Origin: DASSJF01 sp035280345
GTDB lineage: Bacteria > Sysuimicrobiota > Sysuimicrobiia > Sysuimicrobiales > Segetimicrobiaceae
Assembly: GCA_035280345.1 (NCBI GenBank)
Contig: DATEGA010000252.1
Span: 1-64,000, forward strand
Length of the DNA: 64,000 nt
Direction of reading: 5' to 3'
The translations under genes and the position numbers were made by a program. Positions within the stretch are counted from its first letter, which is position 1. The number at the start of each line of letters is the position of its first letter. The notes below the pieces were generated by a model that worked only from the letters and a program-made list of their open reading frames with translations, did not search any database and was not told the DNA's origin. Shown here piece by piece: positions 17,394 to 26,783 of this stretch.

Positions 17394-18635
17394 ATGGCAG
17401 AGAGAGTCGTTGTGATCGAGCCGATGGGTGTCGGCGGGATCAGCCACTACACCTACTGCTTGTGTCAGGCACTACAAGCGGAGGGTCTAAACGTCTCGCT
17501 CATCACTACGGGCAACTATGAACTGATAGGGCAGCCGAGAGCGTTTCGGGTCTATCCGGTCCTTCGCGAATGGTTTCGACCCGATGATCCGTCCACCATA
17601 TCTCGAGGTGTTCCACGTCCTTCCCCAATCGCAGTGGCGTGTCGCCGGCTGAGAGTCGCGCGCGAGATGTTCCAGGTCTTGTTCATTGTCTTGAGGGAGC
17701 GCGCATCTATCGTACATCTCCAGTGGCCGGTTGGCCCGCACGACTGGCTATACCTGGCGGCGCTCCGGTTGTTGAGACGCCGAATCGTTTATACGGCTCA
17801 CGATGTGCTCCCTCATGAGCACACGTCGGATGACGCCGTCCGTCTTCAGCGCCTCGTGCGGTATGTCGACCGCGTGATTCTCCATTCACATGAGAATGGT
17901 AGAGCCTTTCGCCGCACGTTCGGCGATGCAGCGAGGTCCTTGTACATCGTGCCGCACGGGAACTATTTCTTCTTCCCAGGGGCGGTTAGGTCGGGGAACG
18001 GGGATGCGCGCACTGCCGTGGGCGTGCCGCGCGAATCGCGCATCATACTGTTCTTTGGCGCCATTCGGCCTTATAAGGGGTTAGGTGATCTGGTTGCGGC
18101 GTTTAGCTTGGTCCGCCAGCAGGTCCCGGCGGCACGGCTTCTGATTGCGGGATATCCTTTCGAAGATTTTGGCCCGTACCGCGAGGCGATCGCCGGCGAA
18201 GACCTCGAGGATTGCGTGACGACCCACTTGGGCTACCATCCCATGTCCGAGGTGGCGAAATTCTTCGAGGCCGCTGATGTAGCCGTTCTTCCGTATCGAA
18301 CCGCATCGCAGAGCGGCATTGCACAGCTCGCGTTCGCGTTCGGCGTGCCTATTGTCGCAACTCGCACGGGCGGTCTTCCCGAAGTGATCGAAAACGGGCG
18401 TACTGGCCTGCTCGTCGATCCCGGCGATCAACGCGGATTGGCCGAGGCGATCACGCGGCTTCTCGAGGATCCATCGCTGTGCCGCGCGATGAGCGAGCGT
18501 GCGAAGCAACGGGCCGCAACGCAGTATTCGTGGAGCCGCGTGGCCCGGCTGACACGAGCAATCTATGATGGCGACACGTCGGTCCAGGGGCCGGCCTCTT
18601 TGCAGCGCACTGGTACGGAGAGTGAAGTGCCATGA
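17394..18635 (+). CDS. GT4-type glycosyltransferase
   Basis: A 413-residue GT-B enzyme from ATG 17394 (frame open from 17286, which overlaps wzt). The N-terminal domain begins VVVIEPMGVGGISHYTYCL. The C-terminal domain has ILFFGAIRPYKGLGDLVAAF, the acidic region SQSGIAQLAFAFGVPIVATR and the TGGLPEVIENGRTGLLVDPG loop that binds the nucleotide sugar. It should add a sugar from a nucleotide donor to the lipid-linked chain at the inner membrane face. It resembles the enzyme at 24.1 kb along its length, including IVYTAHDV and PHGNYFFF versus PHANYYHL. Donor and linkage are unknown. The stop overlaps the next ATG. Confidence 0.87.
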   Translation: MAERVVVIEPMGVGGISHYTYCLCQALQAEGLNVSLITTGNYELIGQPRAFRVYPVLREWFRPDDPSTISRGVPRPSPIAVACRRLRVAREMFQVLFIVLRERASIVHLQWPVGPHDWLYLAALRLLRRRIVYTAHDVLPHEHTSDDAVRLQRLVRYVDRVILHSHENGRAFRRTFGDAARSLYIVPHGNYFFFPGAVRSGNGDARTAVGVPRESRIILFFGAIRPYKGLGDLVAAFSLVRQQVPAARLLIAGYPFEDFGPYREAIAGEDLEDCVTTHLGYHPMSEVAKFFEAADVAVLPYRTASQSGIAQLAFAFGVPIVATRTGGLPEVIENGRTGLLVDPGDQRGLAEAITRLLEDPSLCRAMSERAKQRAATQYSWSRVARLTRAIYDGDTSVQGPASLQRTGTESEVP

Positions 18636-19930
18636 TGGCCACAGATACGGCAACATGGCGCATCACCGGCAACGAAGCAACCGGCGTCCCCACGCTGGAC
18701 CTGCTCTCGGGTCAAAACATTGTGTGTCTCGCTCACGAGCCGTGGCACGGGCCCTGGAAAACGTATCAGCAGATCATGTCCCTACTGGCAAAGAAGAATC
18801 GGGTATTGTACGTGGGTCCGCCAGCTTCGCTGCGCGAGGGCGTCACGGGCTTGGTGAGGCGTGCGCAACGTCGTCCCTTGCTTGAATGTGTTACTCCCAC
18901 ATTGTTCGTCTATCACGAACCACGGCTCTTGGGTCGCGCCAACAATCGCCGGCCGATCGCTCGACATCTGAACGGAATCACAGCGCGGCTCCGCTTGTCT
19001 CAGGCACGGTGGCTCGCACGCTGTTGCGGATTTGCGGCGCCGATCCTCTGGGTGTTTGACCCGATGATGTCGCGAGCAGTTGGCACGTTTGGCGAGAGGC
19101 TCGTCGTGTATCATGTTTTGGACAACTACGCTGAGTTCATCGATCCGAGAGCGACCGCGTTGCGCGCGGCGATGAGCAAAAACGAAGGATGGATGCTGAA
19201 GCGGGCCGACGTCGTGGTGGCGGTTTCGGACAGCCTGCGCCAGCGGTGTCTGGAGCATAACCCCAACTCGTTCCTCGTTCCCAACGGCGTCAACACGGAG
19301 ATGTTCCGGGCCCGCGCGATGGCGAGAGTCGTTCCAGCGGATATGCGACACCTCGCGCGGCCGATCATTGGCTATGTCGGCGCGATCCAGCCAATTGTAG
19401 ATTATTCGCTCTTGCACCGAATTTCGATGGAGCGTCCCGAATGGTCACTGGTCCTCGCCGGCCCACGCGACCTCGATGGGGCTGCGCAGGCGGCATTTGA
19501 CACGCTGTGTTCGCGACCCAACGTGCACTATCTGGGGTGCAAGCAAGTTGGGGAGGTGCCGGTCTACATCAGCGCCTGTGATGTGTGTCTCATGCCCTAT
19601 CACCCCAGGAAATCGACAGTGCCCGATAGTGATAGCATCAAACTTTACGAGTATTTAGCATGCGGGCGTCCGGTGGTATCGGTCGACGTCTCTTCGGCCG
19701 CGCGGTTCAGCCCACTCGTGCGGATTGCACGCGATGAGGAAGAATTCGTCAAAGGCGTCGAGGAGAGCCTCGCGGAAGGTTCGCGTTTCGTTGAAGCGAG
19801 GGAACTAGTCGCGAGCGAGCACAGTTGGCAGCAGCGTGTCGCCACGCTGAGTCAAATTCTAACGCCGCTGTTGGCTCCGGGAGCTTCGACGGACCGTTCT
19901 TCAGCGACATCAAGGATGGCGCGTCGATGA
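18632..19930 (+). CDS. Glycosyltransferase, GT-B fold (GT4-like)
   Basis: A 432-residue protein whose ATG overlaps the previous stop. Its start (LSGQNIVCLAHEPWHGPWKT) and the VVYHVLDNYAEF segment fit a GT-B subgroup seen in capsule and teichuronic clusters. The C-terminal domain has RPIIGYVGAIQPIVDYSLLH, WSLVLAGP and the donor loop DSIKLYEYLACGRPVVS. It adds one sugar during repeat-unit assembly; specificity is unknown. It overlaps the next gene by 4 bp, so initiation enzyme and early transferases are made together. Confidence 0.83.
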   Translation: MMATDTATWRITGNEATGVPTLDLLSGQNIVCLAHEPWHGPWKTYQQIMSLLAKKNRVLYVGPPASLREGVTGLVRRAQRRPLLECVTPTLFVYHEPRLLGRANNRRPIARHLNGITARLRLSQARWLARCCGFAAPILWVFDPMMSRAVGTFGERLVVYHVLDNYAEFIDPRATALRAAMSKNEGWMLKRADVVVAVSDSLRQRCLEHNPNSFLVPNGVNTEMFRARAMARVVPADMRHLARPIIGYVGAIQPIVDYSLLHRISMERPEWSLVLAGPRDLDGAAQAAFDTLCSRPNVHYLGCKQVGEVPVYISACDVCLMPYHPRKSTVPDSDSIKLYEYLACGRPVVSVDVSSAARFSPLVRIARDEEEFVKGVEESLAEGSRFVEARELVASEHSWQQRVATLSQILTPLLAPGASTDRSSATSRMARR

Positions 19931-20595
19931 GTTCGGTCAACAGTCCATATCTTGCTGCCAAGACGCCGAAGGCCGCAATGAGGCGGTCCCGTCCAGTCCG
20001 CTGGCAGATGGCGGGGAAACGTCTACTTGACGTTCTCGTCGCAGCCGGTGTGTTGACAATTCTGTGCCCGTTTTTTCCAGTTATTGCGCTTGCGATAAAG
20101 CTGACGTCGCGCGGTCCGGTTCTCTATGTGTGGCCCGTCGTGGGTCAGTGGGGCCGTCCGCTAAAAGCGTACAAGTTCCGTACGATGGTTTCCGGCGCCG
20201 ATGCAATGAAATCGGAACTGTTGGGTCACAACGAGTCGACCGGCCCCGTGTTCAAAATGAGGAAGGATCCTCGCGTGACGCCAATGGGCCGGATCCTCAG
20301 GAAGTTTAGTCTAGATGAGTTGCCGCAACTGTGGAATGTGTTGAAGGGTGACCTTAGTCTCGTCGGACCTAGGCCGGTGCTAGCGGACGAGTGGGCGAGA
20401 TTTGACGAATGGCACCGCCGTAAGTTGGAAGTGAAGCCCGGTATGATATGTCTTTGGCACATTCACGGCCAGCCGCGAGATTTTGATGAGTGGGTGCGCA
20501 TGGATATTGAGTACGTCGATAATTGGTCCTTATGGCTCGATATCAGGGTGCTCGCCAGGGGAGCCATTTACCTCGCGGCCGGGAAAAACTATTGA
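19927..20595 (+). CDS. Undecaprenyl-phosphate sugar phosphotransferase (intact)
   Basis: A 222-residue monotopic phosphoglycosyl transferase. After a basic N-terminus comes one re-entrant helix (LLDVLVAAGVLTILCPFFPV), then YKFRTMVSGADAMKSEL with the catalytic Lys83, and RKFSLDELPQLWNVLKGDLS with the Asp130-Glu131 dyad, then LVGPRPV. All residues needed for transfer of a sugar phosphate to undecaprenyl phosphate are present. It is thus the likely initiating enzyme of the cluster, in contrast to the altered homologue at 12.3 kb. The sugar is usually a hexose or N-acetylhexosamine. Confidence 0.9.
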   Translation: MSSVNSPYLAAKTPKAAMRRSRPVRWQMAGKRLLDVLVAAGVLTILCPFFPVIALAIKLTSRGPVLYVWPVVGQWGRPLKAYKFRTMVSGADAMKSELLGHNESTGPVFKMRKDPRVTPMGRILRKFSLDELPQLWNVLKGDLSLVGPRPVLADEWARFDEWHRRKLEVKPGMICLWHIHGQPRDFDEWVRMDIEYVDNWSLWLDIRVLARGAIYLAAGKNY

Positions 20596-20632
20596 CTCTT
20601 AAGGCGGCTAGAAAGCGGAGGACCGAATAGCG

Positions 20633-21823
20633 ATGCGCGTGCTTGTGACTGGTGGTGCGGGATTCATCGGGTCACATACCGTCGATGCGCTGCTCCAAAA
20701 GGGGTATCAAGTGCGAATCCTTGACGCACTGCTGCCACCCGTACACAGTGGCGCCATTCCAAACTACATTCCGAGGGACGAAGTGGACATCGTGGTGGGG
20801 GATGTGAGCCAACGGTGCTCCTGGGAGAAGGCGCTGGAGGGAGTGGATGTCGTTTTCCATTTGGCCGCGCATCAGGGCTACTTACCAAATTTCTCGGCAT
20901 TCTTCCAAACGAACACGATTTCGACGGCGCATCTCTACGAAGTTATTGTTGACAAACGACTGGACATTCGCAAAATTGTCATCGCCTCGTCCCAGGCCGT
21001 TTATGGTGAGGGCCGCTACTCGTGTGAGCAGCCGCATTCCGCTGATTCCCATCCGGTTCTAAGGGAAGAGAGCCAGTTACGCAGAGGACTCTGGGAAATC
21101 CTATGTCCCAAGTGTGGGACGCCCATGCTACCACAGTGGATCGACGAGACAATCGTTAATCCCCATAATCAGTACGCTGTGAGCAAGAATACGCAGGAAC
21201 TGATCGGACTGACGCTGGGACGTAGATACGGTATTCCCACCGTTTGCCTTCGCTATTCGATCGTTCATGGTCCGCGTCAATCGTTTCGAAATGCCTATTC
21301 CGGCGTTCTGCGGATCTTCACACAGCGTGTGCTTAATGGGAAGCCTCCTGTTTGCTACGAAGACGGAAGACAGCTTCGCGATTACGTGTCGGTCCACGAT
21401 GTCGTTCGGGCTAATTTGTTGGTGCTCGACGATCCTCGCGCTGATTTCGAAGCGTTCAACGTCGGAGGGAACTGCAGGGTTTCGGTACTTGATTATGCTC
21501 ATCTAATCGCGCGGCGCGTTGGGAAGTGCATTGAACCATCGGTCCCCGGAACATACCGGTTTGGTGACGTGCGCCACATACTATCCGATGTTGCAAAGCT
21601 TAGTGCCCTGGGTTGGCACCCTCAGGTTTCTCTCGAAAGCATCGTCGACGAATACACTGCCTGGGCAACGGAGCAACCCGATTTTCGAGATTACTATGAA
21701 GAGGCCGAGGCGCGGATGGCGGCTGTTGGAACGATCCGCAAGGCAGTCTCTTTTCAAAGTCGTATGGAGCCGAAAAGTGCTGATTCGACGGATGATATGA
21801 TATCCGTTGCGGCGCTGCCGTGA
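20633..21823 (+). CDS. NAD-dependent sugar-nucleotide epimerase, dTDP-L-rhamnose 4-epimerase-like
   Basis: A 396-residue extended short-chain dehydrogenase. The Rossmann motif VTGGAGFIGSH is at the N-terminus and the catalytic YAVSK (Tyr181, Lys185) follows SSQAVYGEG. Between them lies an insertion with CPKCG at 158-162 (ILCPKCGTPMLPQ). As I recall, that CxxC insertion and the WE segment before it mark the dTDP-L-rhamnose 4-epimerase group, which makes dTDP-6-deoxy-L-talose. I cannot confirm the substrate from sequence alone. Only one CxxC pair is visible, so metal binding would need dimerisation. The next gene overlaps its stop by 4 bp. Confidence 0.78.
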   Translation: MRVLVTGGAGFIGSHTVDALLQKGYQVRILDALLPPVHSGAIPNYIPRDEVDIVVGDVSQRCSWEKALEGVDVVFHLAAHQGYLPNFSAFFQTNTISTAHLYEVIVDKRLDIRKIVIASSQAVYGEGRYSCEQPHSADSHPVLREESQLRRGLWEILCPKCGTPMLPQWIDETIVNPHNQYAVSKNTQELIGLTLGRRYGIPTVCLRYSIVHGPRQSFRNAYSGVLRIFTQRVLNGKPPVCYEDGRQLRDYVSVHDVVRANLLVLDDPRADFEAFNVGGNCRVSVLDYAHLIARRVGKCIEPSVPGTYRFGDVRHILSDVAKLSALGWHPQVSLESIVDEYTAWATEQPDFRDYYEEAEARMAAVGTIRKAVSFQSRMEPKSADSTDDMISVAALP

Positions 21824-23316
21824 GCACTGGAGAGCTTTCGAGATCCCAACGTCCGAGCGGGCTGCTCCTATTAGTGCCGGCCGTATGTGTGGTGGCACTT
21901 GGTTGGCTAGTTGCGGCCGCACCGCCCGTTTGGGCTTTTGCCGCCATTGCGGGGGTATTGTTTCTGATAGTCTTCTTGCAGCGGCCAGACGTTGGCCTAC
22001 TCGTTGCGTTGGTCGTCCGGTCGTTCACCGATCTCAGTATTAGCCACATTCGAGCATCAGCGCCCGGCGAAGTGTACTCTTCCCCACTTAACATCGGGTT
22101 GATTCTCATCGTGATCGTCGCGGGCGGTATCTTCCTGTTGAGTCGCGGTACGCCGCTCTTTCGGCTTCCTGGAGGAACGTCTTACGTAGTTTTGGCACTG
22201 ATCGGACTTGTCGGTTTCGTCCGCGCCGTTGAGGTTGCCCACACTGAGGGCTTTCTGTACGGAATGGAACACTGGCTGCGTATCGTGAGCGTTTTGATAG
22301 TGTACGCCCTGGCGGCAGAGGTTTTTAACAGTGCGCAGCATGTGCCGGCGGTAATCAAGGCTCTGGCAATGGCATTCCTGATTCCTGCCCTCTTCGGCTT
22401 CTACCAGATCGCGAGTGCCCATGGGGGTTTAGGTAGAGAAGTACAACCTATTACCGGGACATTCGCGGTTCAAGGCAACTTCGCTGTTTTTCTTGTATTC
22501 ATGCTGGGCGTATTCTTGTGCTACGGTCTGGCTCACTCCGGCTTGCGCCGCGCCTGGGCATTGGGTATTGTCGGGGCCTCTGTGGTGTTATTGGTCGCGA
22601 CTTATGCTCGTACCGCGTGGGTCGGAGTCATGATTTTCTTGCTTGTAATTGGAGTACTAAAAAAGCGTGTCTTTCTGGTGCTGGCGCCCCTCGTGGCAGT
22701 CATCGCGGTCATTGCCCTGCCGTCCGTGTCCTCTCGTCTCGAAGGCTCATTCAGTTCCTCCGAAGGAAGCTTCGCAGATCGACTAGGCATTTGGCGAACC
22801 ACGGGCCCGGCATGGCTGGAGTACACCAGCGATTCGGCGGGTCCGGTCTCGACTGCAGTGAATCGCCTTATTGGCACCGGCCCAGGGTCGAGCCAGTTTC
22901 TTGTTTCCTCCGCCTACGGTATGGTGAATGCCGAGCACAATGATTTTCTTACGGCACTGTTTGAGTACGGCATCATCGGGTTGACCGCTTATCTGGCTTT
23001 GTATCTCGCCATTTGGTCTTCTGCGTATCGGACGTGGCGGCGGTGCACCGATGAGGAGACCGCTTCGTTGCCTCTGGCATTCCTTGCCCTTATTCCGAGT
23101 TTCATGGTCATGAGCCTCACGGATGTTGTGTTTGGCCAGACTCAGAACCAGATCTATTTCTGGACGTTGGCTGGCTTGACCGTGGCCATAAGTCGGCGAA
23201 TCCGTGACGGCGAACGGACTTCACCGAAGGGCCTCGACGTCGGCCCGACACGGGCGCACACGGATCTAGCTGGAATCTATCCCTCCCGGATCTCATCTCG
23301 CGCGGGCGCTGGCTGA
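21820..23316 (+). CDS. O-antigen polymerase/ligase-like membrane protein (Wzy-type)
   Basis: A 498-residue polytopic protein starting at GTG 21820 with 10-12 predicted membrane helices. The long periplasmic loop before the last helices (about residues 300-375) contains LIGTGPGSSQFLV and NAEHNDFLTALFEYGIIGLT, the H-x-D/N-x2-L region shared by Wzy polymerases and O-antigen ligases. It should join lipid-linked repeat units, or ligate the chain to an acceptor. With Wzz present, a polymerase role is favoured. No Wzx flippase accompanies it. Confidence 0.85.
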   Translation: MSTGELSRSQRPSGLLLLVPAVCVVALGWLVAAAPPVWAFAAIAGVLFLIVFLQRPDVGLLVALVVRSFTDLSISHIRASAPGEVYSSPLNIGLILIVIVAGGIFLLSRGTPLFRLPGGTSYVVLALIGLVGFVRAVEVAHTEGFLYGMEHWLRIVSVLIVYALAAEVFNSAQHVPAVIKALAMAFLIPALFGFYQIASAHGGLGREVQPITGTFAVQGNFAVFLVFMLGVFLCYGLAHSGLRRAWALGIVGASVVLLVATYARTAWVGVMIFLLVIGVLKKRVFLVLAPLVAVIAVIALPSVSSRLEGSFSSSEGSFADRLGIWRTTGPAWLEYTSDSAGPVSTAVNRLIGTGPGSSQFLVSSAYGMVNAEHNDFLTALFEYGIIGLTAYLALYLAIWSSAYRTWRRCTDEETASLPLAFLALIPSFMVMSLTDVVFGQTQNQIYFWTLAGLTVAISRRIRDGERTSPKGLDVGPTRAHTDLAGIYPSRISSRAGAG

Positions 23317-23339
23317 CCGCGTCCGGAGCCGGTTTCTTA

Positions 23340-24134
23340 GTGCCCGAACATCAGATGACTAAACGGGTCAATATCTTGGGTATCGGGATAGATCCCCTCG
23401 GAATGGGCGGGGCCATCGCCAAGTTTGAGCAACTTATCAACGCTCGTCGACCGGCTCTCGCTTGCAGTCTCAATGTTCACCTGTGCATGCTTGCAACCCG
23501 CGATACCGAGTTAGCCATCGTTTACCGGGATGCAGACGTCGTCCTGGTCGATGGGACGCCGATGATGTGGGCCGCCACTTTTCTTGGTACGCCGCTGCCC
23601 GGTCGGGTGTCGGGTTCGGACTTGGTTCCAAACTTCTGCCGTGTCGCCGCTAGAGAGGGGTTTCGGATCTTTCTGCTCGGGGGACCACCCGGCGTCGCGG
23701 AGCGCGCGGGAAGTCTGCTAGCGACGCGCAACCCTGGCTTGAACGTAGTGGGCGCGTGTGCTCCTCCGATGGGGTTCGAACGGATCGAATCAGAGAATGC
23801 CCGTGTAGTGGATCAAATCCGGCAGGCAAATCCTGACGTGCTTTTTGCGGCGCTGGGTCCGGGCAAACAGGAGAAGTGGCTCTCTAGGTATCGCCATGAT
23901 TTAGGCGTTCCTGTGTCCATGGGGATTGGATCGGCGTTCGACTATCTCGCCGGGCGTTTCAACAGGGCGCCGGTATGGATGCAACGGGCCGGCCTGGAAT
24001 GGACATGCCGGCTGGCACAGGAGCCGAGGCGATTGTGGCATCGGTATCTAATCGAAGATCCCCCATTCTTTTTTTATCTGATAAAGCAGCGCTTCTACAA
24101 TGCGCTAACCCGTAACGGAGAATCGCCTCCATGA
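23340..24134 (+). CDS. WecG/TagA/CpsF family glycosyltransferase (GT26)
   Basis: A 264-residue GT26 enzyme from GTG 23340, or ATG 23355. It has the family pattern: VNILGIGIDPLGMGGAI, then CSLNVHLCMLATRD, DADVVLVDGTPMMWAA with the catalytic Asp, LLGGPPGVAERAGSLL and ALGPGKQEKWLSRYR. Members transfer N-acetylmannosamine or its uronic acid to lipid-linked GlcNAc (TagA, WecG), usually as the second committed step. It lacks a signal or membrane helix, though the C-terminus is amphipathic and membrane-associating in this family. It follows the polymerase by 24 bp and overlaps the next gene by 4 bp. Confidence 0.9.
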   Translation: MPEHQMTKRVNILGIGIDPLGMGGAIAKFEQLINARRPALACSLNVHLCMLATRDTELAIVYRDADVVLVDGTPMMWAATFLGTPLPGRVSGSDLVPNFCRVAAREGFRIFLLGGPPGVAERAGSLLATRNPGLNVVGACAPPMGFERIESENARVVDQIRQANPDVLFAALGPGKQEKWLSRYRHDLGVPVSMGIGSAFDYLAGRFNRAPVWMQRAGLEWTCRLAQEPRRLWHRYLIEDPPFFFYLIKQRFYNALTRNGESPP

Positions 24135-25360
24135 ACCAAACGTACACCTTTCTCAACCGGAGTCATAGAGGCGGTTCTAACAAGAACGGTGACAGAGTAT
24201 CACGCGTACTGATGGTTACGGGCCAAAGCGGCGGTGGTATCTGGCACTATGCATGTGCCTTGTCAAAGGCCCTGACCGATGAGGGTGTAGACGTGGCCTT
24301 GGCTGCACCGTATCCATTCGAGTCGGATGTCGTTGATGGTCTGCCCGTGTGGCCACTTGGGAGCCAAAACTCGGACGGGACAAGGTCGCCATCTCTTCGC
24401 TGGCACCGTGCTGCGGGTCACCTCCAGAAGCTACGGCAGCTCAGGCAGCTGCTGCTTGATTTCCACCCAGACATAGTGCACTTTCATGATCGCTTTGGCC
24501 TCTTTGACTTTCTCTATCTTGACCTCCTGAAAAGGCTGGGCCCGCGCATCGTTTATACCGCGCACGATGTCAGATCGTTGTTCGGGAAGACTACCTGGTT
24601 CGACCGCGCGCGCTATCGTGCAGCCGATGCGATATTCGTGCATTCGTCTAACGGCGTGGCCGATCTTCTGGAGGGCGGCATCGACCAGTCGAGGATCGTA
24701 CGTGTCCCACACGCAAATTACTATCATTTGCGCGATCGTTCCGCGACTCAATGCCGCCGCGACTATCCCGACCTTGGGATCCCATCTGGTGCGCGTCCAA
24801 TTTTATTCTTCGGCTCGATCGCGCCGTACAAAGGTCTGTCGCTCCTTATCGAGGCGTTCTCGCTGCTGCTGAGAGACGATCCGAGCGTGTACCTGGTTAT
24901 CGCCGGGAGGCCGAAGGACGACTTCGAGGTCTATAACCGGCAAATTCACAGGTTGAAGTTGGAGGAACATGTCGTCGCCGACCTGCGGTACATTCCTTTT
25001 GAGGAGTTTGGGAGATTTTTCCTGGCGGCTAATGTGGTTGTTCTGCCGTATCAACGAATCTATCAGAGTGGGATACTTCAACTTGCTTATGCCTTCGGCA
25101 GGCCGGTGGTTGTGACAAATGTAGGAGGACTTGGCGAGATGGTCGCTGAGGACCGTACCGGTCTCGTGGCTGAGACGAACGACACCGTAGGCTTAGCATC
25201 GGCGATTCGCCACCTGCTCACCGAGCACGCAAATGCGGAAGAGATGGGGAATCGCGCCCGACGACTCGCCACGACAAAGTATTCGTGGGCGGCGGTGGCG
25301 CGAAAGGTTGCAGAGATATATCAGGCGCTTCAGGCTGAGCGGCGACACGCGTCATGTTAG
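24131..25360 (+). CDS. GT4-type glycosyltransferase, paralogue of the 17.4-kb enzyme
   Basis: A 409-residue GT-B enzyme. The N-terminal domain starts RVLMVTGQSGGGIWHYACAL. The C-terminal domain has ILFFGSIAPYKGLSLLIEAF, VVLPYQRIYQSGILQLAYAF and GGLGEMVAEDRTGLVAET. It aligns by eye with the enzyme at 17,394-18,635 over most of the length, so the two probably arose by duplication and diverged in donor or acceptor use. No membrane helix. Sugar specificity is unknown. Confidence 0.87.
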   Translation: MNQTYTFLNRSHRGGSNKNGDRVSRVLMVTGQSGGGIWHYACALSKALTDEGVDVALAAPYPFESDVVDGLPVWPLGSQNSDGTRSPSLRWHRAAGHLQKLRQLRQLLLDFHPDIVHFHDRFGLFDFLYLDLLKRLGPRIVYTAHDVRSLFGKTTWFDRARYRAADAIFVHSSNGVADLLEGGIDQSRIVRVPHANYYHLRDRSATQCRRDYPDLGIPSGARPILFFGSIAPYKGLSLLIEAFSLLLRDDPSVYLVIAGRPKDDFEVYNRQIHRLKLEEHVVADLRYIPFEEFGRFFLAANVVVLPYQRIYQSGILQLAYAFGRPVVVTNVGGLGEMVAEDRTGLVAETNDTVGLASAIRHLLTEHANAEEMGNRARRLATTKYSWAAVARKVAEIYQALQAERRHASC

Positions 25361-25397
25361 TCGACGATCCGGTTAAGGTCCGCCCGGTCCAATTGCG

Positions 25398-26783
25398 ATG
25401 ATGCGACAGGGTACATCACGAACAGTCCTGATGATCGATTACTATTTCCCTCCTCTGGGGAGTGCAGGCGCACGGACGCTCGGGTACGTCCGGTATCTCA
25501 AGCAGTTTGGGTGGGAGCCGATTGTTCTTACGGTGCGCTCCGGGCAAGCAACTTTCCAGGACACCACGCTCCTGAAGAGCATTCCAGAGTCGATAGACGT
25601 GCAGAGGACTTATTCATTCGAGCCACTTAAAGTCGCCAAGAAACTGTTCACGCGAGCGTATCCAGAGAACCGTCGGTACGCCGGCAACGCCCGCTCTTCC
25701 TCGAGCGTGGTTGAGCGCGGCATCCGGCGAGTACGCAGACTCGAACACTGGCTTTTCTTCCCGGATCGTAACGTCGGTTGGGCCCCGTTCGCAATCGGAC
25801 GGGCGCTCCACATTCACCGTGCACAACCCATCGACATCGTCTACTCTACTTCGACAGCAGTCACCAGTCATCTGGTGGCGCATGTCGTTAAGACGATCCT
25901 GGCAAAACCATGGGTCGCAGATTTTCAGGATGCGTGGGCCGATCATCCGGTAACGGCAGCGATATCGTTCCCAACGCCGCTCCATGCGTACCTAGCGCGC
26001 AGTCTCGAGGCCAACATCGTCGGGAGTGCAGATCACGTTGTCGTGACGGCGGACCCGCTCAAGGCGGCGTTCCAACGACGAAGGCAGAGGCGCCGGTCCG
26101 AAGACATCAGCGTCATACCGATGGGGTATGAACCGGCGGTATTTGATCGCATTCGGCCCACCCCTCGGGCCAAATTCACAATCACGCACTTCGGTAGTTT
26201 CTACGCCTCGAGGTCGCCGGGCCCGTTTCTCGAGGCTCTCGGTAAGTGCGTGCTTCAGCATCCCGAGCTATCTGCCGAGCTTGAGGTCTTGTTTTTGGGC
26301 AGTTTCGATGCGGGGATTCACGCCGTCGCGCGGAGGGTCGTCGATAGGTGGAAGCTAGGCGACATAGTGCGGTTCATGGGGCCAGTTTCCTACGAGGACG
26401 GTGTGGGTCTCTTGGTCAGTTCTCACGTCCTGCTCATCGTCGGCGACGCTGGGGACTGGCACCGCACCGCGATTCCCACGAAATTGTACGACTACTTGGC
26501 TGCGAGGAGGCCTATTTTGGCGCTTCTGCCAGAGGGTCCGGCCGCTGGAATCGTCCGCGCGTTGGGTGCGGGTACCGTCATTTCTCCTGATCGGATAGAT
26601 CTAATTCAGGAGGCGATCTGGCATCTGTATCAGGCTAGTGTTGGCGGCTCCTTGACGTTTTCAACAGATACGAACATGATTTCAAAGTACGGATGGCATG
26701 CACTTGCCGGGCAACTTGCGTCAGTTTTTGATCGTACCCTGTTGGCTTGTTCTCGGCCGCAGTTCGGCAGCGATCGAGCCTGA
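25398..26783 (+). CDS. Glycosyltransferase, GT4-like
   Basis: A 461-residue GT-B protein starting at one of two adjacent ATG codons (25398, 25401). It opens MIDYYFPPLGSAGARTLGYV, typical of a subgroup of capsule GT4 enzymes, and continues with KPWVADFQDAWADHP. The C-terminal domain has FTITHFGSFYASRSPGPFLE, VLFLGSFDAG and AIPTKLYDYLAARRPILALL as donor site. It probably extends the repeat unit. Its base composition, like that of the neighbouring 20-28 kb genes, looks less GC-biased than the 12-17 kb genes, hinting at separate acquisition. Confidence 0.82.
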   Translation: MMRQGTSRTVLMIDYYFPPLGSAGARTLGYVRYLKQFGWEPIVLTVRSGQATFQDTTLLKSIPESIDVQRTYSFEPLKVAKKLFTRAYPENRRYAGNARSSSSVVERGIRRVRRLEHWLFFPDRNVGWAPFAIGRALHIHRAQPIDIVYSTSTAVTSHLVAHVVKTILAKPWVADFQDAWADHPVTAAISFPTPLHAYLARSLEANIVGSADHVVVTADPLKAAFQRRRQRRRSEDISVIPMGYEPAVFDRIRPTPRAKFTITHFGSFYASRSPGPFLEALGKCVLQHPELSAELEVLFLGSFDAGIHAVARRVVDRWKLGDIVRFMGPVSYEDGVGLLVSSHVLLIVGDAGDWHRTAIPTKLYDYLAARRPILALLPEGPAAGIVRALGAGTVISPDRIDLIQEAIWHLYQASVGGSLTFSTDTNMISKYGWHALAGQLASVFDRTLLACSRPQFGSDRA

